Assembly (NCBI GenBank): GCA_964478335.1
Contig: CAYZIC010000003.1
Coordinates: forward strand, 1-63,331
Length of the DNA: 63,331 nt
Source: CAYZIC01 sp964478335
GTDB taxonomy: Bacteria > Verrucomicrobiota > Kiritimatiellia > RFP12 > DVOR01
Direction of reading: 5' to 3'
Below the pieces are notes generated by a model. That model had not been told where the DNA came from and did no database searches. It worked only from the letters and a program-made list of their open reading frames with translations. The position numbers were made by a program, and so were the translations under genes. Within the stretch, counting starts at the first letter, position 1. Every line of letters begins with the position of its first letter. Below are positions 33,568 through 41,726 of the stretch, in pieces.

Positions 33568-36500
33568 CTACCGAAGGTAGAGGCGGAGACCGGGTTGATA
33601 GAGGTCGTAGTTGGCGCGTAGCTCGAGAATTTGATTGCGGTCGCCTTTGACATCAAAGGTGACTGTGGGGCTAAAAATGTGGGGCAGGAGGTGGCTGGCG
33701 GTGCCTGACCACCGTCTAAAGCGTTGGCGGGAAAAGGTTGGGGCGGTGAGGGTGAGGAGGTCGCCTGCGTGCTTGGGGTGGTCGGTCTGGTGGTCAAGGG
33801 CTAGGAGGCGAATGGTCACGGGCCAGGTCTCGCGGGTGAGGGTCTTGGTGATGATGGGGGAATCGATGAAGTTGCGTTTTATGGCGATGGCGCATAGGGT
33901 GGCATCTTCTCTGAGGGGAATGGGGGCTGTGTAAATGGGGGATGCTCCTGTGGGGGTGCTGCCGTCTAGGGTATAGTGTAGGGTGGCGCCTTTTGTGGGG
34001 CTGGTCAGGACGATCATCATGGAGCCGGGGAAATAGGTGGCATCGCCCCACACGCCATCGACGATTGGTCGGCTACACTGTGGTCGGGCAAAGGGGGTGT
34101 AGGTGACGATGAGCGGAACGCTCTGGCTTTCGCCTTGTTTGGCAATAAGGGTGAGGGTATACGCTCGGTCTGTGGTCAGGGGGATGGGCTGGGTGTAGGG
34201 GAGCATTTTATCCTCTCCTTGGATGGTATAGAGGACCTGCGCATCGGGTGTATCTGTGGGTGGGGTGATGGTCAACTCAAATGGGTCTATGAAAAAGCCT
34301 GGGCTATGGCTGAGCTGGGGTTGACCAAGGGGCATGGTCTTGGGGCTGGTGAGTGTCAAGGTGGGCAATCCCTCTGTGGGATGGCTCCCCCACCCTGCTT
34401 GGCCAGCTTGAAGGTCGGTGAGTACTTGGGGGGCTTTGAGCGCGGCTAGGGTCTGCATCTGCAGGTCGGCGGCGTTGGTCGTGGTGGCGGTTTGTTCGAG
34501 GAGATAAACGGATTGTGCTTGGGCGAGGCTGAGGGTGCCGATAGCGGTGCCATACACTAAGCCGCAACCTTGGCCATCTGCGTTGGTAAAGGTTGGGGCG
34601 ATGAGGGCGCGGGTTAAGGAAAAGGTTTTAGCGTCGGGGCCGGGTTCGAAGGTGCCGATGATGCCGCCTGCGGCGACTCCGTCGCCTGAGCTACGAATAA
34701 TGGTGCGAATGTCGAGGTCGGTCAGGGGGACATTGCCGATGAGGGTACCAATGGCGCCGCCGAGTGTGAGCTGGCCTGTGCTGGCATTCTCTCCGCTCAG
34801 GGTGGTCGTGTGGCTGGCGCAGTGGGTGACGCTGGGGACGAGCTCGCTGCGCTCGCTGGAATGTAGAATGTTGAATGTAGAATGTGAGGCTGGGTCGCTT
34901 AGGGTCGCATCTGCTCGGCCAACGAGGGCGCCGAGGGTGTAGGGGCGAAAGGCGGAACTGGTGGAGGATTTGTTGGCAAGCTTGAGGTCGCTGACGCTGC
35001 TTTGCTCAAGGGTGCCATAGAGGGCGCCGACAAGGCCGCCGAGGGTGCCATTCCCATGAATGGTGCCACCTTGCACGTGGAGGTTGTGGAGGTGACCAAA
35101 GCTACTCCCTGCAAAGGCGCCGATTGTGCGATTGGCTTCTCCGCCGTCAAGGGTGGGATTGACGAGGGTGAGGTCTTTGACATGGGCTGATGCGGTGAGG
35201 GTGGCGAAGAGGCCGAGCATGGTATTGTTTGCGAGAAACGCATGATCTTTGGCGGGCAATTCTGTGGGGAGTGCGTGGCGTAGGCGCAGGTTATACCAGG
35301 TGTGATGGCCGCCATCGAGGGTGCCGCTAAAGGGGCGCATCTTGCCGTCGGGGAGGCTTTGGGTAGTGTCGAGGCCAATGGTTGGTTGGGCGGGGCTATT
35401 GGCGAAGTCAAGATCGCGGTCAACGTGAATGGTCTTGCCGGTAAAGGCGTTGCCGCGGTTGACGAGTTGGGCGAGGACGTAGAGGTCTGTGGGGGTGGAG
35501 AGGGTGTAGGGGGAATCAACGCTGCCAGTGCCGCGCTGCACCCAATAGGAGGCGGTGACGGATTGGGAGGCGCTCCAGCCGTCTCTAAAGGCTCGTGCGC
35601 GTAGGGTGGCGGATTGGGTGAGGCGGATGGGGCGGGTGTATTCGAGCGAGGTCGCGGGGGTGGGTTCGCTGCCGTCGAGGGTATAATAGATGGTGGCCTC
35701 GGGTGTGGTGCAGCTCATGGAGATTTCAGGCGTTTGGCCTTGGAAAATGCCGCCTTGGTGGGAGAGGGTTGCGGGGGCGACGAGGTGGGCGATTTGAACG
35801 TCATCGAGCCAGAGTGCGCCCTCGGTATCATTTGCGTGGGCGGCTTTGTCGAGGACCCAACGCAGGGTGTAGCGGCCGCTTTTCTCAATAGCGTGGGTGA
35901 CGGTCTCCCAGTCATCGGTGGTTTGGGTGAGGGTGGTGAGGGGTTCACCAAAGGCACTGGGCTGGGTGCCGTGGGGTTGCTTGACGACATAAAATGCGCC
36001 GCGGGCTTGCTCGGTCAGGCCATTGCCTCGCCAGCGGAAACGAATTGTCGCGGGGGTTTCGATCTCGGTGTCGAGGAGGGAACGTTCTAGCGCGGAGACT
36101 TCTCCCGCTTGGGCGGCCCATCCGCCAGTGGCGGATGGATCCTCAACCGGTCGCCAGGCGTAGGTGTCTTTGATGGTGAGGTTGGGGGTGTCGATTGCGT
36201 GAAGGAGTGTGGGCAGGGGTTTGGTGGGGGCTGTGACCTCAAAGGCAGGTGACTGCGCCATAAAGGCTGTGTCAAAGATGTCAAAGGCGTGGATGAACCA
36301 TTTGCTGCCGACAAAAGATTCTGGGAGGGTAATGGTGAAGGTGCGATTGGCGATGTCGGTGCTGCCATCGATGTCGCCATCGAGCCAGATCTGTTTGATC
36401 TCGTAGGATTCGGAGAGGTCCTCTTTAGCTAAAAAGAAGTAGTAGAGGTCGGACATCGGTAAGAAGTGCTTGACGCGGATCGGTTCGCCAGCTACATAAC

Positions 36501-38700
36501 TGGGAGGATTGTCTAGCTCTGGTGCATCAGCACTGGCGGTGGAGACGACAATGGCACAGGAGCTGCGGTCGATGTCAAAGGTTGCGCTGTCGCCGTAGAT
36601 GGTGCGGTCGTCTTCGTCGTAGATGCGAATGAAGTAGACTTCGCCCTCGGGGGTTTCCCAGCCATTGCCAACGAGTGTGATCTCTTTGCGAATCTCGGTG
36701 TCGGGGGAAATAGATAGGCGTCCGACGCGTTTCTCAAAGGTGACCTCGCCGCCTGTGGCTTGTCTGCGCATAAGCGAAACAATGACAGTCGGTGCGTGGG
36801 AAACGCGAAAGGTAAAGGGCACGTGTGCTGCGTCGACCTTTTGGTCGGCGGTGGGATTAGAGACGCGGATCCATTCGACGACGCCGGGGGCTTTGACCTT
36901 GAAGCGCTGCGTGTAGGCAAAGGAGCCTGCGGTGCGAGCTGGAATGTCGAATGTAGAATGTGGACTGTTGGTGGTGTCTGCGGTGTGGACTTTGATAAAA
37001 TACTGGCGGCCGATGAGGTCTTTGGGGAGGGGTACAGCAATTGGGGTGGATTGATTAGGGGTAATCGAGGAGAGGGTTTTGAGGAGGATGGGGGCAAAGG
37101 CGGGATCTTGATTCATGAGGGTGAATTTGAGGGGCTGATCATGCGATGCAGTTACCGTAAGGGTCAGCGTGTCGCCAGATTCGTAGGTGACGCGGGTGAG
37201 AGCTTGGACGCTCAAGAAGTGGGCGTCTTTGGAGAGGGCTTTGGCGCAATCAACGCGCGCGCCGGTCGTGCAGATCGATTTGAGCTCGGGCACGGGATGG
37301 GCGGTTTGGTAGAGACGACGAATGACGTCGCGATAGGTCCAGGTGGGGTTTTGTTCGTAAATCATGGACACGGTCGCAGCGACAATTGGCGTGGCCATGG
37401 AGGTGCCGTCCCAAGAGGCGTAGGCATTGGGGGCATCTGAGGTGCAGGAGATAATATTCGTACCCGGAGCTGCAATATCTGTCGAGGTGGCTCCGTAGCT
37501 CGTCTGCCAACCATGACTTGCGGGGAGATCATTTGGATCGGTGGCGACAACGGTCACGATATTATCCGAATCATAGCTCGCAGGATAGGTCGGCAAGATG
37601 TCGTTGTCATTGCCATCATTGCCCGCTGCGACGACGAGGATTGTGCCATTGTCTGCACCCATTTCATTGATGAGGGCGTGCTCAGCAGGATCATAGCCGG
37701 CGAATGTGGGGTTGCGACCAAAGCTGCAGCTCAAGACTTTGATTTGGTTGTCGTAGGCCCACTGATAGCCGTCAATAATATCGGCATCGCCCATATAGCT
37801 GATGGGGCCACGAATGGAGGTCAAGTTGGCCACTTGTGCAACCCCACAAATACCCAAATCGTTATTGGGATCTGCACCAATGATACCCGAACAGTGCGAG
37901 CCGTGTCCATGGTGATCGGCAGGACTCGGATCATCTCGCAGAGCCGACACTCGTTGCGTGATATTCGCTTGCAGATCCTCATGATCAACCCGAATGCCCG
38001 TATCAAAGACCGCACAGGCCGTCTGTGTAAACCCAAAGAGCCCACGCTCCCACACGGTGCGTACTCCGATTTGATCCAAATGCCACTGCTGTTTGGCCAA
38101 TGGGTCATTGGGATTGGGCGATGGCTGCGGAGCCTCAATCTGTGGCAAACTAAAGGTCATCGGTGAAAGATACGCTGCCTTGACCGAGTCATCGACTCCT
38201 GCCTTAAAATGCGCGAGCCAGGCTTCGTTGCCTTGCCAATCTTTAAGTGAGAGGCGCACGCGCACAATTAATCCACGGCCGTAGCGACGAATGATCCTTG
38301 CACGGCCACCGAGCTGACAGTAACGCTGCTCAAAATCCTCCACCGCTGCGTGGGTTGAGAAAATCATCATGACCTCATCGAGTCTCTCTCCTGAGAGAAA
38401 GCGCCGCACCTCTGTCGTCTGCCCGGTCGTGCTAGAGGCAAGGGTCTCAATAGTCTCGGTAATGCGAAAATAACGCATCGATGCCGATCGCATCACGCGC
38501 GTCTCGATGGTTTGCCCACTACTACCTGCGGTCATCCCCATAGGGCCTGCTCCGTGCTGTCGCGAACGCGACACCGCGATCTCTTTAGCATCCCAATCAA
38601 TATTTGAGGGGGCGTAATCAACCACCCATGGCTTTGCCAAGATCGTAGTCACTGGCATACTCAAAACAACAACAAGTATCGCAAAAAGCATCTTAATCAT
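33568..38700 (-). CDS. Very large secreted subtilisin-like serine protease (S8) with chitobiase-type C-terminal repeats
   Basis: A 1710-residue exported protease. AGGAGG lies seven bases before the ATG. The signal peptide ends near residue 23 (VTTILAKP). A prodomain-like region runs to about residue 205. The S8 domain has Asp233 (VFDTGIRVDH), His266 (GHGSH), Asn361 (AAGND) and Ser434 (DGTSMATP). Beta-rich domains follow. Chitobiase/hexosaminidase C-terminal-like repeats lie near 1050, 1470 and 1560 (IYYTLDGSEPT, LHYTLDGSTPT). A GLUG-like region lies near 1200-1320. Two short repeat-encoded peptides (PHSTFDIP near 580, SHSTFNILHS near 1265) interrupt it. It is a plausible type II secretion substrate; its target is unknown. 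Confidence 0.9.
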   Translation of the reverse strand: MIKMLFAILVVVLSMPVTTILAKPWVVDYAPSNIDWDAKEIAVSRSRQHGAGPMGMTAGSSGQTIETRVMRSASMRYFRITETIETLASSTTGQTTEVRRFLSGERLDEVMMIFSTHAAVEDFEQRYCQLGGRARIIRRYGRGLIVRVRLSLKDWQGNEAWLAHFKAGVDDSVKAAYLSPMTFSLPQIEAPQPSPNPNDPLAKQQWHLDQIGVRTVWERGLFGFTQTACAVFDTGIRVDHEDLQANITQRVSALRDDPSPADHHGHGSHCSGIIGADPNNDLGICGVAQVANLTSIRGPISYMGDADIIDGYQWAYDNQIKVLSCSFGRNPTFAGYDPAEHALINEMGADNGTILVVAAGNDGNDNDILPTYPASYDSDNIVTVVATDPNDLPASHGWQTSYGATSTDIAAPGTNIISCTSDAPNAYASWDGTSMATPIVAATVSMIYEQNPTWTYRDVIRRLYQTAHPVPELKSICTTGARVDCAKALSKDAHFLSVQALTRVTYESGDTLTLTVTASHDQPLKFTLMNQDPAFAPILLKTLSSITPNQSTPIAVPLPKDLIGRQYFIKVHTADTTNSPHSTFDIPARTAGSFAYTQRFKVKAPGVVEWIRVSNPTADQKVDAAHVPFTFRVSHAPTVIVSLMRRQATGGEVTFEKRVGRLSISPDTEIRKEITLVGNGWETPEGEVYFIRIYDEDDRTIYGDSATFDIDRSSCAIVVSTASADAPELDNPPSYVAGEPIRVKHFLPMSDLYYFFLAKEDLSESYEIKQIWLDGDIDGSTDIANRTFTITLPESFVGSKWFIHAFDIFDTAFMAQSPAFEVTAPTKPLPTLLHAIDTPNLTIKDTYAWRPVEDPSATGGWAAQAGEVSALERSLLDTEIETPATIRFRWRGNGLTEQARGAFYVVKQPHGTQPSAFGEPLTTLTQTTDDWETVTHAIEKSGRYTLRWVLDKAAHANDTEGALWLDDVQIAHLVAPATLSHQGGIFQGQTPEISMSCTTPEATIYYTLDGSEPTPATSLEYTRPIRLTQSATLRARAFRDGWSASQSVTASYWVQRGTGSVDSPYTLSTPTDLYVLAQLVNRGNAFTGKTIHVDRDLDFANSPAQPTIGLDTTQSLPDGKMRPFSGTLDGGHHTWYNLRLRHALPTELPAKDHAFLANNTMLGLFATLTASAHVKDLTLVNPTLDGGEANRTIGAFAGSSFGHLHNLHVQGGTIHGNGTLGGLVGALYGTLEQSSVSDLKLANKSSTSSAFRPYTLGALVGRADATLSDPASHSTFNILHSSERSELVPSVTHCASHTTTLSGENASTGQLTLGGAIGTLIGNVPLTDLDIRTIIRSSGDGVAAGGIIGTFEPGPDAKTFSLTRALIAPTFTNADGQGCGLVYGTAIGTLSLAQAQSVYLLEQTATTTNAADLQMQTLAALKAPQVLTDLQAGQAGWGSHPTEGLPTLTLTSPKTMPLGQPQLSHSPGFFIDPFELTITPPTDTPDAQVLYTIQGEDKMLPYTQPIPLTTDRAYTLTLIAKQGESQSVPLIVTYTPFARPQCSRPIVDGVWGDATYFPGSMMIVLTSPTKGATLHYTLDGSTPTGASPIYTAPIPLREDATLCAIAIKRNFIDSPIITKTLTRETWPVTIRLLALDHQTDHPKHAGDLLTLTAPTFSRQRFRRWSGTASHLLPHIFSPTVTFDVKGDRNQILELRANYDLYQPGLRLYLR
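34858..34886 (-). repeat. Heptamer array inside the protease gene (C-terminal part)
   Basis: Plus-strand bases read GGAATGTAGAATG, TTGAATG and TAGAATGTG. Translated on the minus strand they give HSTFNILHS. GC-rich CGAGCTCGCTGCGCTCGCT adjoins. It is the same array as in gluQ. Confidence 0.65.
36941..36963 (-). repeat. Heptamer array inside the protease gene (middle part)
   Basis: Plus-strand bases read GGAATGTCGAATG and TAGAATGTGG, the exact reverse complement of the array in gluQ insertion 1. Translated it gives PHSTFDIP. Confidence 0.7.
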
Positions 38701-38742
38701 GGGTGTCCTCCTAAAACGGCCTGGGACTGATTGGCTACGCCG

Positions 38743-38760
38743 CTAGAATGTGGGATGTGG
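38743..38760. repeat. Intergenic heptamer-array fragment upstream of the protease
   Basis: GGCTACGCCGCT is followed by AGAATGTGGGATGTGG. This is the same GC palindrome plus GAATGT arrangement, here in the 83-base gap between the serine dehydratase and protease genes. Confidence 0.5.
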
Positions 38761-38783
38761 TCACAGTTCACGGTCTGGTGGCT

Positions 38784-40007
38784 TTAATTATCGACGATTG
38801 CGAGACCACCGGTGGAGGTCTCTTTATAAAGGGATGGTAGGTCGTGGCCTGTTTGGAGCATGGTGCGGACAACTTTGTCAAAGCTGACGCGGTGCTGTCC
38901 GTCTGAGAGGGCTGAGTAAAGGTTTGCATCCATGGCACGTGCAGCTGCGAAGGCGTTGCGCTCGATGCAGGGGATCTGCACGAGGCCACAAATGGGGTCA
39001 CAGGTAAGACCGAGGTGGTGCTCGAGCCCCATCTCGGCGGCATATTCAATCTGTAGGGGTGAACCGCCAAAGAGCTGCGAGGCTGCTGCTGCAGCCATGG
39101 AGCAGGCGACACCGATCTCGCCTTGGCAGCCGACCTCTGCTCCAGAGAGTGAGGCATTGGTCTTGGCGATGAGCGCGACGATACCTGCGGTGGCAAGGGC
39201 ACGAATAATGCGGGTCTCGCTAAAGTTGTGGTGCTTGTAGAGGTAATAGAGCACTGCGGGTAGGACACCTGCTGAGCCGCAGGTGGGGGCGGTAACGATG
39301 GGACTAGTTGAGGCGGCGTTTTCTTCTGCTACGGCTAGAGCATAGGCATAGAGGTAACCGCGGCCTTGGATGCCGGTGCGTAGACCGCAGGCGCGTTGAT
39401 AATAGATGGCGGCTTTGCGCTGGAGGCCGAGGCCTCCTGGCAGGACTCCCTCGGCCTCGAGGCCTGCCTCGACGGCGATTTTCATCGTTTCCCAAACGGA
39501 TTTGAGCTCTTCTAAAAGAGTGGGCTCGTGAGCGAGGGCGTATTCCCAAATGGCGCAGCCGGTCTTTTTACACCAGTCTAGGATATCGGCCATGGTGGAG
39601 AGCTCGTAGATGTCGCGGGTGGGATCGACCCAGTCGGCACGGACGTCGCCAAGCTTGGTGGTGGGGTCTTCGTTAAGGAAGCCTCCGCCAATACTATAGA
39701 CGCGCCAGATGCCTAATGAGTGGTCGTCTGCGTCGAAGGCTTCAAAGTCCATGCCGTTGGGGTGGAATGGTAAAAATACAGTCGGTTGCCAATCGATCGT
39801 ACATGGCGTGCCCTCGAGCATCTTGATAATGGCGGTATCGGTGGCGTGGCCTTTACCAGTGGCGGCAAGGCTACCATACAAAATGACATGGATGCGCTTG
39901 GCCTCTGTATAAACAGATTTAAAGCGCTTGGCGGCGCGTTCTGGCCCCATTGTATGGGAGCTTGATGGGCCGAAGCCGACTTTGTAGATTTGCATGACTG
40001 ATTGCAT
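38784..40007 (-). CDS. sdaA: L-serine dehydratase, iron-sulfur dependent, single chain
   Basis: Deaminates L-serine to pyruvate using a [4Fe-4S] cluster. At 407 residues both the beta-like and alpha-like parts are present. The N-terminus has GFGPSSSHTMGPERAAKRF. The C-terminal part has APTCGSAGVLPAVLYYL, EVGCQGEIGVACSMAAAA and LTCDPICGLVQIPCIERN, which carry the cluster cysteines. GGAGAAATATT precedes the start. Such enzymes are oxygen-sensitive, in keeping with an anaerobic lifestyle. Confidence 0.93.
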   Translation of the reverse strand: MQSVMQIYKVGFGPSSSHTMGPERAAKRFKSVYTEAKRIHVILYGSLAATGKGHATDTAIIKMLEGTPCTIDWQPTVFLPFHPNGMDFEAFDADDHSLGIWRVYSIGGGFLNEDPTTKLGDVRADWVDPTRDIYELSTMADILDWCKKTGCAIWEYALAHEPTLLEELKSVWETMKIAVEAGLEAEGVLPGGLGLQRKAAIYYQRACGLRTGIQGRGYLYAYALAVAEENAASTSPIVTAPTCGSAGVLPAVLYYLYKHHNFSETRIIRALATAGIVALIAKTNASLSGAEVGCQGEIGVACSMAAAAASQLFGGSPLQIEYAAEMGLEHHLGLTCDPICGLVQIPCIERNAFAAARAMDANLYSALSDGQHRVSFDKVVRTMLQTGHDLPSLYKETSTGGLAIVDN

Positions 40008-40044
40008 AATATTTCTCCAGGGTGGAGCGATGCTCGCTATTGAA

Positions 40045-40076
40045 ACGCCCGAGCTTGGGCTCGGGCGTGTTTTTTT
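40045..40076. terminator. Strong GC hairpin between thiC and sdaA
   Basis: A perfect 10-base stem, ACGCCCGAGC/GCTCGGGCGT, with loop TTGG. The long T run (seven T) follows on the plus strand. On the minus strand, where both flanking genes lie, only TTTCAATAG follows. It may still end thiC transcription. Confidence 0.6.
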
Positions 40077-40087
40077 GACTTGGGCTG

Positions 40088-41377
40088 CTAGAGGCCTTCA
40101 CGCATGCGCTTGGATGTGCGGACTGCGCAAAATGCTTTGCCACACATGGAGCAGTGATCGTCGTCGTGGGCGGCGCCGGATTCATTGCGGGTCGCTTGCC
40201 AGCGGGTACGGGCTGCACAGGGGTCGATGGCGCATTCGAACTGGCGATTCCAGTCAAAGTCATAGCGGGCTTGACTCATGGCATCATCGGCATCTCGCGC
40301 ACCTCTAAATCCGCGAGCGACATCGCCTGCATGGGCTGCAATCAAATAGGTGATGCAACCGACGTGCACTTCTTTGGCATCGGGCAGGCCGAGATGCTCT
40401 GCAGGAGTGACGTAGCAGAGGAGAGAGGCCCCATAGGTAGCGGCTGCGGTTGCACCAATGGCGGAGGTGATGTGGTCATACGCAGGGGCGATATCGGTCA
40501 CCAAGGGGCCAAGCACATAAAAGGGTGCCTCATCGCAGACGCGCTGTTCGCGCGCCATTTGCTCTTGAATTTGGTTAAATGGGACGTGTCCGGGGCCTTC
40601 GACCATGACTTGTACGCCGCGCTCACGGCAGCGGTGGACCAATTCCCCAAGGACATCGAGCTCTGCATATTGAGCTTCGTCACCAGCATCAGCAAGTGCG
40701 CCAGGGCGCAGGCCGTCGCCGAGAGAGACGGTGACATCATACTCAGCGAGGATATCCATAACTTCGTCCCAGTGGGTGTAGAGGGGGTTTTCTTGGTTGT
40801 GCTGCTTCATCCATTCGGCCATGATGGCTCCACCACGGCTGACGATACCAAGCTTGCGCTTGAGGGTCATAGGGATATGACGCTGGAGGAGGCCTGCATG
40901 CAGAGTCATGAAGTCGACACCTTGAGCGGCTTGCTCACGAATAACACCGAGAAGTAATTCTGGCTCCATCACGGGGATGTCTCCATCGAGGCGGGAGATG
41001 GTTTCATAGATAGGTACGGTGCCCAATGGTGCTGGGGAGGCCTCGAGCATGCCTTGGCGAATGTCTGCCAAATCGTTGCCCACACTCAAATCCATGACAA
41101 ATTGCGCTCCTGCGTCAAGGGCGACTTGGAGCTTCTCGAGCTCGTCGCCTTTGCCACTGCGTAATTGTGAACGGCCCAAGTTGGCGTTGATCTTGGTCTT
41201 AAACATGCGCCCGACACCTGTAGGTTTACAGTTTTTGTGGGCGGGGTTAAATGGGATAACAGCGCGTCCAGATGCGATAGCTTCGCGCACGAGCTCTGCT
41301 GTCAGGCCCTCTTCAGATGCAACGGCCTCCATTTGTGGCGTGATAATCCCTTGGCGAGCAGCTTCTAATTGAGTCAT
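40088..41377 (-). CDS. thiC: Phosphomethylpyrimidine synthase
   Basis: A radical SAM enzyme that rearranges aminoimidazole ribotide to HMP-P for thiamine. The start at 41377 gives 429 residues beginning MTQLEAARQGIITPQMEAVA, with AAGGATAT upstream. The 79 residues that could be added before it are leader sequence. It shows RPAVIPFNP-like GRAVIPFNPAHKNC, KTKINANLGRS, VMDLSVGND and VEGPGHVPFNQI. The C-terminal cluster motif is CSMCGKAFC (Cx2Cx4C). It is the short, bacterial/archaeal form. Confidence 0.95.
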   Translation of the reverse strand: MTQLEAARQGIITPQMEAVASEEGLTAELVREAIASGRAVIPFNPAHKNCKPTGVGRMFKTKINANLGRSQLRSGKGDELEKLQVALDAGAQFVMDLSVGNDLADIRQGMLEASPAPLGTVPIYETISRLDGDIPVMEPELLLGVIREQAAQGVDFMTLHAGLLQRHIPMTLKRKLGIVSRGGAIMAEWMKQHNQENPLYTHWDEVMDILAEYDVTVSLGDGLRPGALADAGDEAQYAELDVLGELVHRCRERGVQVMVEGPGHVPFNQIQEQMAREQRVCDEAPFYVLGPLVTDIAPAYDHITSAIGATAAATYGASLLCYVTPAEHLGLPDAKEVHVGCITYLIAAHAGDVARGFRGARDADDAMSQARYDFDWNRQFECAIDPCAARTRWQATRNESGAAHDDDHCSMCGKAFCAVRTSKRMREGL

Positions 41378-41726
41378 TATAAATATCCTTTTTTTGGGGC
41401 GACTACGTCGCCAGCTCACAGACCGCATTCGTGAGCGTAGCGAACACAATTCGCACCGTACGCGCAACGGATGGGTCATGGCATTACTATACGCTAATTG
41501 AGGCTCATTTGTCAAGCTCAAAGTTTGAGTGGCCAGCGGCCTTTTGGGGTGCTCACTACGCTCTCTCTTGGTTGTGTCTACGCCGCAGGACGAAGTGCCT
41601 GTGAGACTGCACATTTGGGATGGATCGTCGGCGGATGGCTAGTCAGAGGTGTAGACGGGTAAGTGTGGATGCTTTTAGGTCTGCAAGTCGACCATTGGCG
41701 CCTAGGTTGGCAAAGAGGGAAAGGGG
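41378..41726. promoter_or_regulatory. Leader and upstream region of thiC
   Basis: A 349-base gap between thiC and the end of recD2. It holds the thiC promoter and a leader of about 100 bases. The leader contains the palindrome GGCGACGTAGTCGCC just before the ribosome site and a second imperfect hairpin around GTTCGCTACGCTCACGAA. I do not find the CTGAGA and ACCTGA landmarks of a TPP riboswitch. The part from 41520 to 41726 shows nothing recognisable. Confidence 0.4.
41486..41515 (-). promoter_or_regulatory. Promoter of thiC
   Basis: On the minus strand: TTGACA, 18-base spacer, TATAGT, followed by AAT. It is one of the best sigma-70-type matches in the window, about 109 bases before the start codon. 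Confidence 0.65.

Noticed and set aside
40154..40957. Plus-strand ORF of 267 codons opposite thiC
   Set aside because: Antisense shadow of thiC, whose motifs are unmistakable; no family features of its own.
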